This document shows, one piece after another, positions 1-8,390 of a stretch of 64,000 bases of DNA (the first letter of the stretch is position 1; each line of letters starts with the position of its first letter). The notes under the pieces were generated by a model. That model searched no databases. It worked only from the letters and a program-made list of their open reading frames with translations, and had not been told where the DNA came from. Origin of the DNA: Nitrospinaceae bacterium. Lineage in GTDB: Bacteria; Nitrospinota; Nitrospinia; Nitrospinales; Nitrospinaceae. The stretch covers positions 1-64,000 of the forward strand of contig JAHELC010000009.1 of the NCBI GenBank assembly GCA_024644405.1, in the 5' to 3' direction. Both the position numbers and the translations under genes were made by a program.

Positions 1-191
1 GCCAGGCTGACTCCCGTAATCGTAATCAACCCGGTAGTCTTGCCTCTCTGCAGATAAACCAATATCAGGGGAACCGGGATGAATACACCCGCCAACATCC
101 CCAACGCGGGATTCAACAGGGCCAACAATACAATGGCCAGAAAAATCCCGTAAGGAATTAAATAATCCCTCGCCTGAAACTGGTCCGCCAA
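1..191 (-). CDS. DUF2232 (YybS-like) membrane protein, N-terminal part only
   Basis: This is the start of a gene that runs off the left edge, so only about 63 codons are present. The peptide begins with a short polar segment, then has a hydrophobic stretch (IFLAIVLLALL), a turn, and a second hydrophobic stretch, which suggests a polytopic inner-membrane protein. The start is TTG at 191: an in-frame TAG lies four codons upstream and no ATG intervenes. It begins one base after the rpsR stop, so translation is probably coupled. A DUF2232 membrane protein commonly sits at this place in rpsF-ssb-rpsR-rplI operons; the family call rests on that context and the hydrophobic pattern. Its function is not established. 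Confidence 0.6.
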   Translation of the reverse strand, partial: MADQFQARDYLIPYGIFLAIVLLALLNPALGMLAGVFIPVPLILVYLQRGKTTGLITITGVSL

Positions 192-192
192 A

Positions 193-435
193 TCAGTGTT
201 CTACAGAGAAAGGCAATAGAGCGATGCTACGGGCCCGTTTGATTGCCTCGGTCATTTGTCGCTGGTGACGTGCGCAATTACCGGAAATGCGCGACGGCAC
301 AATTTTCCCCCGTTCAGAAATCAGGGGTTTCAAAAGTTTCGTATCTAAAAAATCAATGAACTGAATCTTCTCGGAACAAAAACGGCAGATTTTCTGCGTG
401 AACAGGTTCCGTTTCTTTTTTGTTGGGTTTTTCAT
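193..435 (-). CDS. rpsR: 30S ribosomal protein S18
   Basis: Small-subunit ribosomal protein that binds S6 and 16S rRNA in the platform. The 80-residue protein has the expected length, a basic N-terminus (KNPTKKKRN), the CRFC pair at residues 17-20, and the family core around [22 protein letters not shown]. It ends with the common run of hydrophobic and basic residues ([13 protein letters not shown]). It is third in the operon rpsF-ssb-rpsR-DUF2232, 26 bases after ssb, and the next gene starts one base after its stop. Confidence 0.97.
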   Translation of the reverse strand: MKNPTKKKRNLFTQKICRFCSEKIQFIDFLDTKLLKPLISERGKIVPSRISGNCARHQRQMTEAIKRARSIALLPFSVEH

Positions 436-461
436 TCTTGCCTCAAAACATTAAATAATGA

Positions 462-857
462 TTAAAAAGGAATATCATCTTTGACGGGAACATCTTCCGT
501 GTCCGGTTGCATCCCCGGCTTGCCGCCGCCTGCCTGGCCCAAAAATTGAACCGTATTGGCCACGACTTCCAGTTTGTTGCGCTTTTGGCCGTCGTCGGTC
601 TCCCAGGAACTGAACTGCAGGCGGCCTTCAATGAATACCGGCCTCCCTTTGCTCAGATACTCGGCACAATTCTCCGCCTGCTTGCCCCAGACGGTGATAT
701 CGACGAAACAGACCTCTTCCTTCCAATCCTCTCCTGCCTTGTATTTGCGGTTGACCGCCAACCCAAACTTCGTGAGAGCAGAACCATTGGATGTGAACCG
801 CAGTTCAGGATCGCGGGTCAGATTTCCCATCAATAAAACTTTGTTGAAACTGGCCAT
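462..857 (-). CDS. ssb: single-stranded DNA-binding protein
   Basis: Binds single-stranded DNA in replication, repair and recombination. The 131-residue protein has the OB-fold in about the first 105 residues, starting with MASFNKVLLMGNLTRDPELR and containing the WGKQAENCAEYLSKG segment. A short flexible glycine/proline linker follows, then the acidic tip DDIPF that recruits partner proteins. It is shorter than E. coli SSB because the linker is compressed. It lies between rpsF and rpsR, the classic arrangement, with 37-base and 26-base spacings. Confidence 0.96.
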   Translation of the reverse strand: MASFNKVLLMGNLTRDPELRFTSNGSALTKFGLAVNRKYKAGEDWKEEVCFVDITVWGKQAENCAEYLSKGRPVFIEGRLQFSSWETDDGQKRNKLEVVANTVQFLGQAGGGKPGMQPDTEDVPVKDDIPF

Positions 858-894
858 AACCCCTCCATTTCAGGAAACGGGTTTACAAAAAATT

Positions 895-1293
895 CTAATC
901 CTTATCCGACTTTTCAGCGGCAACATCTTTTTTAGGGCCGCCTGCTTCTTCAGCCCCGGCAGATTCCGCCTCATCGGCTTTCTGACTCATGACCCGCTCG
1001 ATGTCGCGCTCCTCCAGCCGGATCACCAAATATTTGATGATCAACTCATAAAGCTGATATTCTTTCTCCAGATCGGGAACCCCGCCCTGCTCGCAGGTAT
1101 GATAAATGTTAAGGTAATACCCGAATTTGTTTTTCTTAACGCGATAGGCGAGGCGTTTCTTGCCCCAGTTATCGAGTTTGAGGATGGAACCACCGAATTT
1201 CTTGATAATCGAGGTGATTTTTTCGATGGATTGGTCGACCTGGGCTTCATCCAGATCGGGCTTGAGAATAAGGACAGACTGATAGTTGCGCAA
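895..1293 (-). CDS. rpsF: 30S ribosomal protein S6
   Basis: Platform protein of the 30S subunit that pairs with S18. The core begins LRNYQSVLILKPDL and matches the usual S6 start (MRxYExVxIL). The C-terminal 25 residues are an alanine/glutamate/lysine-rich extension of the kind often seen in S6. I place the start at TTG 1293 rather than at ATG 1308, because a perfect AGGAGG lies six bases upstream of the TTG and would fall inside the coding region if the ATG were used. The TTG also gives the family's normal N-terminus. It is first gene of the operon with ssb and rpsR. Confidence 0.93.
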   Translation of the reverse strand: MRNYQSVLILKPDLDEAQVDQSIEKITSIIKKFGGSILKLDNWGKKRLAYRVKKNKFGYYLNIYHTCEQGGVPDLEKEYQLYELIIKYLVIRLEERDIERVMSQKADEAESAGAEEAGGPKKDVAAEKSDKD

Positions 1294-1299
1294 TGAAGG

Positions 1300-1305
1300 C
1301 CTCCT
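1300..1305 (-). promoter_or_regulatory. Shine-Dalgarno site deciding the rpsF start
   Basis: AGGAGG on the minus strand, six bases before TTG 1293 and directly after ATG 1308. Its position is only useful for initiation at the TTG, so it argues that the longer ATG start is an over-extension. Confidence 0.75.
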
Positions 1306-1375
1306 CATGGGTTACAGCCCCAACCATACCGGCTGGAGCGAGGGGTGAATATGAAATTGGAGTTAATCTTGTCAC

Positions 1376-2539
1376 ATGGGACCCTTAAAATCAAGAATAA
1401 ATAGAGCTGCAGGGTGGGCTTTTATCCCCCTGGGGTCAGCCGTTCTGCTGTTCGGCGGACTTTTCTGGGGATGCGACCTGCCTCCCAAGCCGCCGGACGT
1501 ATTCTCCAAATTCAACTCGGTCCCGGTGGGCCTGGGACCCACTTACGTGGTTGCGGCGGACCTCGACCTCGATGGGGAAACCGACCTGGTATCCGCCAAT
1601 TCCAGGCACCATAGCCTGTCGATTTTGTTCGGCCGGGGCAACGGCTCCTTCAAATCCAGCCCTGCCCTGGCGGTTCCCCTGGAACCCTCGGCTTTGGTGG
1701 TGACCGATGTGAACAAGGACGGCTGGCCGGATATCATCGCCAATTCGCGGGGAACGAACTCCCTGACGGTCCTCCTGGGAAAAGGTAAACAATCCTTTGC
1801 CAAGCCGCGATCCATCGCCACCGGCCAGGTCCCTCTTTCCATCACCCTGGGAGACTTCAATGAAGACGGTTTCCTGGATGCCGCCGTCACGCTGACATTC
1901 AGCAAAATGGAAATTTACCTGGGAAAAGGCGATGGGGGATTCTCCAGAGGAGAAACCTATAAAACCGGCTCCCGCTCGTTTTCCGGCGTCACGGGAGATT
2001 TCAACCGGGACGGCCATGTGGATATCGCCCTCGCCGTGCACAGCAGTAATGCCAGCTCCATCCGAATATATTTCGGGCAGGGGGACGGTACGTTCCCCAC
2101 CTCGGGGAAAATCGCCCAGGGATTGGGATGCCTGGCCCTGGCCCAGGGAGATATGAACGCCGACGGCTTTACGGATTTGGTCGCCGCTTCGGGTTCGGGA
2201 GACAACCTGTACTTTATGCCGTCCAATGGAGACGGGACTTTCAAAAAGGAAATCGCATTTGCCGGCGGGGGCGGCCCCATTGCATTGGCCCTCGGTGATT
2301 TCGATGACGATAAACAACTCGATGTGACCGTCGCCAATTCCCGCAGCAGTACATTTTCACTGATCACGCGCAATCCCAACGGCAGTTTTCACTTCCCGGT
2401 GCGCGATTATGTGACGGGCGGCACGCCGTTGATGTTGACCACCGGCGATTTCAACAGCGATGGCATGAGCGACATCGCCATCGCCAGCAATTCCGAGGGT
2501 ACGGTGGATATTTTTTTGAGAAGGCGGGTGATGAAATAA
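1376..2539 (+). CDS. FG-GAP/VCBS repeat protein, probable seven-bladed propeller
   Basis: An exported protein of 387 residues. An N-terminal hydrophobic segment (residues about 14-30) ends in FWGC, which resembles a weak lipobox, so it may be a lipoprotein; the -3 and -2 residues are not typical. After it come seven repeats carrying calcium-type loops: DLDLDGETD, DVNKDGWPD, DFNEDGFLD, DFNRDGHVD, DMNADGFTD, DFDDDKQLD and DFNSDGMSD. Seven such repeats fit an integrin-like seven-bladed beta-propeller. These domains usually mediate binding at the cell surface, but the ligand cannot be read from sequence. The gene is monocistronic and converges on the solute-binding protein gene, 19 bases away. 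Confidence 0.85.
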   Translation: MGPLKSRINRAAGWAFIPLGSAVLLFGGLFWGCDLPPKPPDVFSKFNSVPVGLGPTYVVAADLDLDGETDLVSANSRHHSLSILFGRGNGSFKSSPALAVPLEPSALVVTDVNKDGWPDIIANSRGTNSLTVLLGKGKQSFAKPRSIATGQVPLSITLGDFNEDGFLDAAVTLTFSKMEIYLGKGDGGFSRGETYKTGSRSFSGVTGDFNRDGHVDIALAVHSSNASSIRIYFGQGDGTFPTSGKIAQGLGCLALAQGDMNADGFTDLVAASGSGDNLYFMPSNGDGTFKKEIAFAGGGGPIALALGDFDDDKQLDVTVANSRSSTFSLITRNPNGSFHFPVRDYVTGGTPLMLTTGDFNSDGMSDIAIASNSEGTVDIFLRRRVMK

Positions 2540-2558
2540 CGAGATCGGCGTATTGCCT

Positions 2559-4700
2559 TTAACCGGGACTGAACTGAGGAGTCGAATCCAATTTTCTCCA
2601 CTTGTTGAAATAGTATTTTATATCCCCGCCTTTGACCGGATAAATCTTGACGTACTTTTCCTTGCCGTCGGGCTGGCGCTCGACAATCACGATTTTTTTA
2701 TCGAGCAGACGCGTGGCTTTGCGTACAAACAGAAAGGTGTAGGGTTGATCACGAGCGATCAGGCGATGCAGTTGCCGGGTCATCTGAATCTGTTTCGCTT
2801 TATCATATTCCTGACGTATAGCCACGATCAGGCGGTCGGCTTCCGGATTTTCGTAACCGACAAAATTCAATTGATTGGGTCCGGCCTGGCTGGAATGCCA
2901 GAGCTGATACAGGTCGGGATCGGTCCCCATACTCCACCCCAGCACCAGAGCGTCGAACTTGAGAGAATTAACGAAGTCCTTGAGAAACACCGCCCACTCG
3001 AAAACCTGCGTGTTGCACTTCACTCCAATTTTGCGCCAGGCATTTTGAACAATGGATAGTATATTATTGCGAATTGAATTGCCGCTGTTAGTGATGAGGT
3101 TAAACTCAAACAGCTTGCCATCTTTTTCCAGCCAGCCATCCCGGTTTTTCTGCCAGCCCAGTTGATTCAGGATACGCAAAGCCTCCTCCGGGTCGTAGGG
3201 AATCGGTTGTACATCCTGATCATACCAATCGGTGATTTTGGCAAAAGGTCCGGTCACCCGTTCCCCTTCATCATACAAGACATATTTTATGATTTTATCG
3301 ACGTCGATCGCCATGCCCAGGGCCTTGCGCACCTCCGGCGACTGAAACAGAGGCTTGCGCAGGTTGTATCCGATGTATTCATAAGCCATTCCCACAGTGG
3401 AGAAATTCTGATACTTGGGATCTGTTTTAAGCCGGGCGACCTGATGAGGAAGCACTCCATAGTTGTCCGCCGCACCGGCATAAAACTCCATTTCCTGGGT
3501 CAGGGGTTCGGTGATGATACGCATGACATATTCGCTGTATTCAGGCGGACCTTCCCAGTAATCTTCGTTGCGGATCAGCCGGACAAACTGGTCGCCTTTC
3601 CATTCCTTAAATACAAACGGCCCGGTGCCAATGGGATTGCGATTGAAATCGCTGTCGCGCAAAGTGAAGTTTTTGATTTCGCTATCGCTTAGTTTTTTGT
3701 TCTGCGCTTCCCGCTGCAAAGTCTCCGCATTCAACAGATGCTCCGGCAATACACCCATCCCCCAGGCATTGATGGCGGGTGAGAACAGCCGCTTGTACAC
3801 AAATTTGATTTCGTATTTTCCCAACACCTCCGCCGATTTGACAGGCTCGTAATCCGAGGTCCGCGGCGATGCGTTGCGGGGGTTCATGATGGCCTGGTAG
3901 GTGAACAGCACGTCGCCGGAATCGAACGCGTGCCCATCGTGAAACCGCACGCCCTTTTTGAGTTGAAAAATGAGCACCGGGTTGTGCTCCATCACCTTGA
4001 GAATTTCGGAATAATATCTTTCAAGAAGCTTTTGCTGACCGGGAATTTTGGCCGAAATAAATCGGGAATAGGGAAAACGGCCGACATAATCCTTGCCGAT
4101 CACCTTTAGGAGAGGATCAAAGAAGTACTGGTTCACTTTTTCGAGCGTGAATTTCAGGCGTGGTGGCTGGCGCAGGGTGTATTCCAGAGTCTGCATTTTC
4201 GGACGGTCGTTTTCTTTGACGATCTTGCCCCGTACATCCAGAACCGGCACCTCCATGCTTCCTTTCATGTCGCTGGCGGGAATGATCTCCATTGAACGGA
4301 TATTGTTTCTCCACTGAGGAGACGCCTTCATTTTGTTTTGAATGTAGGATATCCATTCTTCCGGGCGCGAAGGCAGATTGGATTGCGAATTGGGAGGCAG
4401 CGTCAGATACGCTTCTTCGTATTGAATCCAGCTTTCGGCGAGACGGGGCCTTAAATTCAACTGGTCGTCGAGGTCAAGCAGACCCTCGAATACTTTTCCT
4501 ACAATATCGCCACTGGCCGTGTCGGCGTGCAGAATGGGATTCAAAATCCGGGCATCGCCGCTCACGCTTTCAATAAACTTGATCAGCCGTTCCGGATTGC
4601 CCGTGGCCTGTTTGTCATAGGTGGGAACCCAGAAAAAGGACTGGATCAATACTCCGATCAAGAGCACCGGCAGTACAATGAGCAGACGTTTGGTAGTCAT
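2559..4700 (-). CDS. peptide/oligopeptide-type ABC transporter solute-binding protein
   Basis: Periplasmic substrate-binding protein of the SBP_bac_5 (OppA/DppA) family. Family signs are the segment FKEWKGDQFVRLIRNEDYWEG, the preceding IGTGPF, the PEVRKALGMAIDVDKII motif, and LGWSMGTDPDLYQLWHSSQ near the C-terminus. At 713 residues it is clearly longer than the usual 520-600. The N-terminus has one hydrophobic segment (residues 5-23) with no lipobox cysteine, so it is either a cleaved signal or a membrane anchor. No permease or ATPase genes are adjacent, so it is an orphan here and its substrate is unknown. Confidence 0.88.
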   Translation of the reverse strand: MTTKRLLIVLPVLLIGVLIQSFFWVPTYDKQATGNPERLIKFIESVSGDARILNPILHADTASGDIVGKVFEGLLDLDDQLNLRPRLAESWIQYEEAYLTLPPNSQSNLPSRPEEWISYIQNKMKASPQWRNNIRSMEIIPASDMKGSMEVPVLDVRGKIVKENDRPKMQTLEYTLRQPPRLKFTLEKVNQYFFDPLLKVIGKDYVGRFPYSRFISAKIPGQQKLLERYYSEILKVMEHNPVLIFQLKKGVRFHDGHAFDSGDVLFTYQAIMNPRNASPRTSDYEPVKSAEVLGKYEIKFVYKRLFSPAINAWGMGVLPEHLLNAETLQREAQNKKLSDSEIKNFTLRDSDFNRNPIGTGPFVFKEWKGDQFVRLIRNEDYWEGPPEYSEYVMRIITEPLTQEMEFYAGAADNYGVLPHQVARLKTDPKYQNFSTVGMAYEYIGYNLRKPLFQSPEVRKALGMAIDVDKIIKYVLYDEGERVTGPFAKITDWYDQDVQPIPYDPEEALRILNQLGWQKNRDGWLEKDGKLFEFNLITNSGNSIRNNILSIVQNAWRKIGVKCNTQVFEWAVFLKDFVNSLKFDALVLGWSMGTDPDLYQLWHSSQAGPNQLNFVGYENPEADRLIVAIRQEYDKAKQIQMTRQLHRLIARDQPYTFLFVRKATRLLDKKIVIVERQPDGKEKYVKIYPVKGGDIKYYFNKWRKLDSTPQFSPG

Positions 4701-4767
4701 GGCATCCCCATCATAACAAATTGAGAAAGGGTCGGTCCCACCGGAGGCTGGGAATTCGGATTAAACC

Positions 4768-4794
4768 TTGACAATCCTTTAGAATCTGTATAAT
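4768..4794 (+). promoter_or_regulatory. sigma-70 type promoter of the initiator tRNA
   Basis: Perfect consensus hexamers TTGACA (4768-4773) and TATAAT (4789-4794) with a short 15-base spacer, about 40 bases before the tRNA. The short spacer is below the 16-18 optimum, but the two perfect hexamers in front of a stable RNA gene make this convincing. Confidence 0.75.
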
Positions 4795-4834
4795 ACCCTG
4801 TCTTGGCAATGATTTTGCCCTAAGGAAAAAACAA

Positions 4835-4911
<77 letters not shown>

Positions 4912-4937
4912 AATATTTCAACAGGTTAAGCATGTTT

Positions 4938-4973
4938 CCGGCCCTGGGGGCCGGTTCGGGGGAAACCCCTTTT
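4938..4973 (+). terminator. terminator after tRNA-fMet
   Basis: Two successive hairpins: CCGGCCC/GGGCCGG (4938-4954, loop TGG) and GGGG/CCCC with a short A-rich loop (4958-4969), followed by TTTT. They lie 26 bases past the tRNA 3' end. Confidence 0.75.
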
Positions 4974-5196
4974 ACTATTGCGAAGTTAATGCTCGATCCG
5001 GCTCCAATCCACTGTTAATTTATCCTTGAAATAAACCCCGGAACCGATTAGTTTAATTATCTTTCAGTTGGGAATTTTATTTTCATTTCAAAAGTCGTTT
5101 TGTTATCATATCGCCCTCAATTATAAAACGAGTATTCATTACTTTTATATAAATAGAATTATATTTTAGATTAACTTTCAAAAAAGGACAGAGCTC

Positions 5197-5535
5197 ATGG
5201 CAACAATTATCACTGAAGAATGTATTAACTGTGGTGTTTGTGAACCGGAGTGCCCGAATGAGGCAATCGATGACGGCACCAAGGGTGGAGTCGATATCTA
5301 TTATATCGATCCCGATCTCTGTACGGAATGTGTGGGGTTCCACGGCGAGGAAGCTTGTCAGGAAGTGTGTCCCGTAGACTGTTGTATCCCGGATGAAGAC
5401 CGGAAAGAATCCGAAGAGGAATTGCTGACCAAAGCCAACAAAATCCATCCCGACCAGGATTTCCCGGCATTGGATGATCTGACCAATGAAACCTCCTTGT
5501 TCAGAAATCCGGATCGAAAGAACGCCAATCTATAA
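5197..5535 (+). CDS. 2[4Fe-4S] ferredoxin, YfhL/Alvin type
   Basis: Small cytoplasmic electron carrier of 112 residues. The first cluster motif is C9-x2-C12-x2-C15-x3-C19. The second is C42-x2-C45-x8-C54-x3-C58, where the eight-residue spacer (VGFHGEEA) is the insertion typical of Alvin/YfhL ferredoxins, and further cysteines follow at 62-63. A charged C-terminal tail of about 45 residues (DRKESEEELLTKAN) extends beyond the fold. AAGGA lies ahead of ATG 5197. The gene stands alone between the tRNA and a terminator, so its redox partner cannot be read from context. Confidence 0.93.
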   Translation: MATIITEECINCGVCEPECPNEAIDDGTKGGVDIYYIDPDLCTECVGFHGEEACQEVCPVDCCIPDEDRKESEEELLTKANKIHPDQDFPALDDLTNETSLFRNPDRKNANL

Positions 5536-5560
5536 GATTGAATACCTGAGATATTCGAAG

Positions 5561-5594
5561 CGGCTGCGGGAGAGGATCCCTCAGCCGTTTCTGT
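5561..5594 (+). terminator. rho-independent terminator after the ferredoxin gene
   Basis: Stem CGGCTG-c-GGGA (5561-5571) pairs with TCCC-t-CAGCCG (5577-5587) around a five-base loop, followed by TTTCTGTTTT. It overlaps the 3' end of the convergent GGDEF-EAL gene region. Confidence 0.75.
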
Positions 5595-5596
5595 TT

Positions 5597-7609
5597 TCAG
5601 ACCGCTTGTCGAATTCCCTGCTGCGGCCAGTAGTTGCTCACGGGATTTTTCAGTTTTCGGGTAAACATGTAATTGATCTGTTCCACCGGCAAAGGTTTAC
5701 TGAACAGGTATCCCTGCATATCGTCACACCCGATGGATTCGAGATAGGACTTCTCCTGGACCCGCTCCACTCCCTCAGCCACGGTTTTCAGATTCAATGC
5801 TTGAGCCAGAGAAACGATTGCCCGGGTGATTACCGCATCGGTTCCTTTACCCAATTTGCCGATACCGCGAACAAAGGATCGGTCAATTTTCAGGGCATGA
5901 ATGGGAAAACGTTTCAAATAAGAAAGCGACGAGTACCCGGTGCCAAAATCGTCAATTGAAACCCGAATCCCCATTTCATCCAATTGACGCAAATTGGACA
6001 AGGCCGCATCCGAATTATCCATCAAAACGGTTTCGGTAATTTCCATTTCAAGAGATTTCGGATCGACCCCCGTTCGTTCCAGAACAGTTTGAACCTTGGA
6101 AATCCAATAAGGCTGATTCACCTGGTACCCGGAAAGGTTCACCGCAATGCTGATCGGGGGAAAGCCCGCCCGTTTCCAGGCTTTAATCTGCTGACAGGCA
6201 TTGAGAAGAACCCATTCCCCGATCTGTTGAATCAGACCGATCTCTTCCGCAATCGGCACAAACTCAGCCGGATATATCAACCCTCCTTCGGGATGATTCC
6301 ACCTGAGGAGCGCTTCCATTCCCTCCACCTTGCCTGTTTGAATGGACATCTTCGGCTGAAAATATAACTGGAATTCCTCGCGCTCCAGAGCCTTGCGAAG
6401 CGAACTCTCCAGGGTCATCTGCCGGTAACCCCGGGAAAGCATAAAGGGTTTGAAAAACTGGTAGCGGTCCTTCCCTTCCTCTTTGGCCTGACACATGGCG
6501 GCTTTTGCTTTTTGAACCAGCCCGGCCGTATCCTCCGCATCATCGGGATAAACAGCAATCCCCACACTGCAACTGGCATGAATTTCCTGTTCCTCGAACT
6601 GGAAGGAGCCGCGAATCCCGTCCAGAATTTTCTGAACCCGGAATTCAATATCTTGAATCAGGTGAATATCAGGAAGTAGAAGGATAAACTCATCGCCCCC
6701 CTGCCGTCCCAGAGTATCCTCTTCCCTTAAACATTTTCGGATACGCTGCGACAGGTTTTTAAGCAACATATCCCCTGCCGGGATTCCCATAAAATCGTTC
6801 ACTCTTTTGAAATTATCGACATCCAGAATTAAAACAGCGACTTTCTCGCCGCTGTAACGGGCATGGGCCAAAGCCATGTTCAACCGGTCCTCCACGAGAG
6901 CACGGCTGGGGAGCTCTGTCACAAAATCGTGAAAGGGTTGCCTGTGAAACACTCCCGGTCCCTGCGGCCAGTAAGCGTCGCCATTGGAAGCGGCGGTCTG
7001 GTTCTGAATGTTCGTTAACGGTGCCAACTGGCCCGGATTCAGGGTGCCATTCATTTGGGAGAGCCTGCTTCGGGTGAACACTCCTTCCAACACCTGCGCC
7101 AGATTTTGCAAAACAGCAGATACCCGGTTCAGTTTCTCATGGGACCTGTCGGGCAGAAGGCTTTCCCCATACATTCCTGCAAACACACCAAAGCAATGAT
7201 TGGGAGTGGCAATGGTCTGCAACACCAGGGAAGAATCCGTTGCGTCATCGTAATAGATATAAGAGCGGTCCGGCTCCCGACGCCAATCGAACCCTCTGTT
7301 ATTGATCAAAGATGCGATCTGCCGGCGGAACAGGGATTCACGGGAAACGGGTTGCCAGTATTCCAGAGCAAAAGCGTGCTCCTGCTCATCAGCCAGATAA
7401 AAGGCGGCGTTCCCAAAGCGAAGAATTTGATTCAAGTATCGGTGCGTATTTTCAAATATGGAATTGAGCGATAGGTCGCAGTCCTGCCGGGAAGAATCGA
7501 TGGCTTTCAAAAATTCAAAAACCGTCGAATACCATTGGTTTTCACATGCAATATGTTCTATGGACAGGTTGGGATTTCTAATTGGACCCGGATCTTTTGC
7601 CTGATTCAT
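5597..7609 (-). CDS. GGDEF-EAL cyclic-di-GMP signalling protein with N-terminal sensory region
   Basis: Likely makes and/or breaks c-di-GMP. The 670-residue protein has a GAF-like soluble N-terminal region (about 1-215). A diguanylate cyclase domain with intact GGDEF at 304-308 follows, then a phosphodiesterase domain with intact EAL at 432-434 plus the ITETVLM and DDFGTGYSSLSYLKRFP motifs. Both catalytic signatures look complete, so bifunctionality or a dominant activity cannot be decided. No membrane segments are evident. ATG 7609 is chosen; a TTG twelve codons upstream (7645) is possible, and neither has a clear Shine-Dalgarno site. It is convergent with the ferredoxin gene and not in an obvious operon. 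Confidence 0.9.
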   Translation of the reverse strand: MNQAKDPGPIRNPNLSIEHIACENQWYSTVFEFLKAIDSSRQDCDLSLNSIFENTHRYLNQILRFGNAAFYLADEQEHAFALEYWQPVSRESLFRRQIASLINNRGFDWRREPDRSYIYYDDATDSSLVLQTIATPNHCFGVFAGMYGESLLPDRSHEKLNRVSAVLQNLAQVLEGVFTRSRLSQMNGTLNPGQLAPLTNIQNQTAASNGDAYWPQGPGVFHRQPFHDFVTELPSRALVEDRLNMALAHARYSGEKVAVLILDVDNFKRVNDFMGIPAGDMLLKNLSQRIRKCLREEDTLGRQGGDEFILLLPDIHLIQDIEFRVQKILDGIRGSFQFEEQEIHASCSVGIAVYPDDAEDTAGLVQKAKAAMCQAKEEGKDRYQFFKPFMLSRGYRQMTLESSLRKALEREEFQLYFQPKMSIQTGKVEGMEALLRWNHPEGGLIYPAEFVPIAEEIGLIQQIGEWVLLNACQQIKAWKRAGFPPISIAVNLSGYQVNQPYWISKVQTVLERTGVDPKSLEMEITETVLMDNSDAALSNLRQLDEMGIRVSIDDFGTGYSSLSYLKRFPIHALKIDRSFVRGIGKLGKGTDAVITRAIVSLAQALNLKTVAEGVERVQEKSYLESIGCDDMQGYLFSKPLPVEQINYMFTRKLKNPVSNYWPQQGIRQAV

Positions 7610-7835
7610 GGAAATTTCGACTCGCGGGGAAGGCTCAATTTTCAAAAAGTAGGTGGAAAACTTTGGAAAAGATCATATATGGGTTAGATCAAACTTTCGA
7701 GGCAGCGGGGGATTTCATGAAAGGAAACCCTCGGCACCACGAGGCCAGGAACTAAATTATGGCCCATAACTCTTTAGAAATCAATAGAAAATCTACTTTC
7801 GGCAGGATCCTAAAACGAGTCTCCGGAGATGCCGG

Positions 7836-8093
7836 TTACAACCCCTCCAAATCCAATCCCAGAAGATGCCGGATTCCCATCCAAACCCACTCCAGGACTT
7901 CGCTCGCAAAGGAATAGTTCAACAGTCCCACCCCGACCAATAGACTGATTCCAACTATCCTCTTTTGGGGTTGATCCGTTTTGATCCATGGAGTGGGAAC
8001 AATATCCCAAAGCAATGACAACAGAACCCAGGAGAAAAGGGCCAACAAAACAAAAGCCGTCGCCCACTGAAAAATCGTTGGAGAGAAAGACAT
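7836..8093 (-). CDS. small two-helix membrane protein, unknown
   Basis: An 85-residue protein with two predicted membrane helices, one at about residues 10-30 (ATAFVLLALFSWVLLSLLW) and one at about 46-70. A short charged loop with a KR pair lies between. No family is recognised. It is the last gene of a minus-strand run after the HDOD and HspQ genes, 36 bases downstream of hspQ, so it is probably cotranscribed. The hydrophobic pattern makes it more likely real than the overlapping out-of-frame alternative. Confidence 0.6.
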   Translation of the reverse strand: MSFSPTIFQWATAFVLLALFSWVLLSLLWDIVPTPWIKTDQPQKRIVGISLLVGVGLLNYSFASEVLEWVWMGIRHLLGLDLEGL

Positions 8094-8129
8094 GATTCAA
8101 GTGATTGAACAGGAAGAGAGTAAACCCGG

Positions 8130-8372
8130 TTAATTCATGATCGAGGGGTCGGTTTCCAGATGCCTTTCGGCAACGTAACGGACACTTTCCTGACCATGAA
8201 CCTTGACATGGTACCAGGGTTGGTCTTTGGGTGGACGGCTCTGGGCCATGATTTCATACCATTCCTCGGTATTATTGAATTCCGGGTCGACCCCCAGCAC
8301 CACCCCATGGTAGTCAAACTTTTTATGATGGATCAATTGTCCTACACAAAATTTGGGTTTGGATTTCCGCAT
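8130..8372 (-). CDS. hspQ: HspQ-like hemimethylated-DNA-binding/heat-shock protein
   Basis: An 80-residue protein of the YccV/HspQ family, whose E. coli members bind hemimethylated oriC DNA and tune Lon protease. Family signs are KFCVGQLIHHKKFDYHGVVLGVDPEF early on and the central QPWYHVKVHG followed by VRYVAERHLE. ATG 8372 is chosen; TTG 8378 two codons upstream is possible. It is 18 bases after the HDOD gene, so the two are probably cotranscribed. The exact role here is inferred from the family. Confidence 0.88.
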   Translation of the reverse strand: MRKSKPKFCVGQLIHHKKFDYHGVVLGVDPEFNNTEEWYEIMAQSRPPKDQPWYHVKVHGQESVRYVAERHLETDPSIMN

Positions 8373-8390
8373 GACCAATAGGGAGTATGA

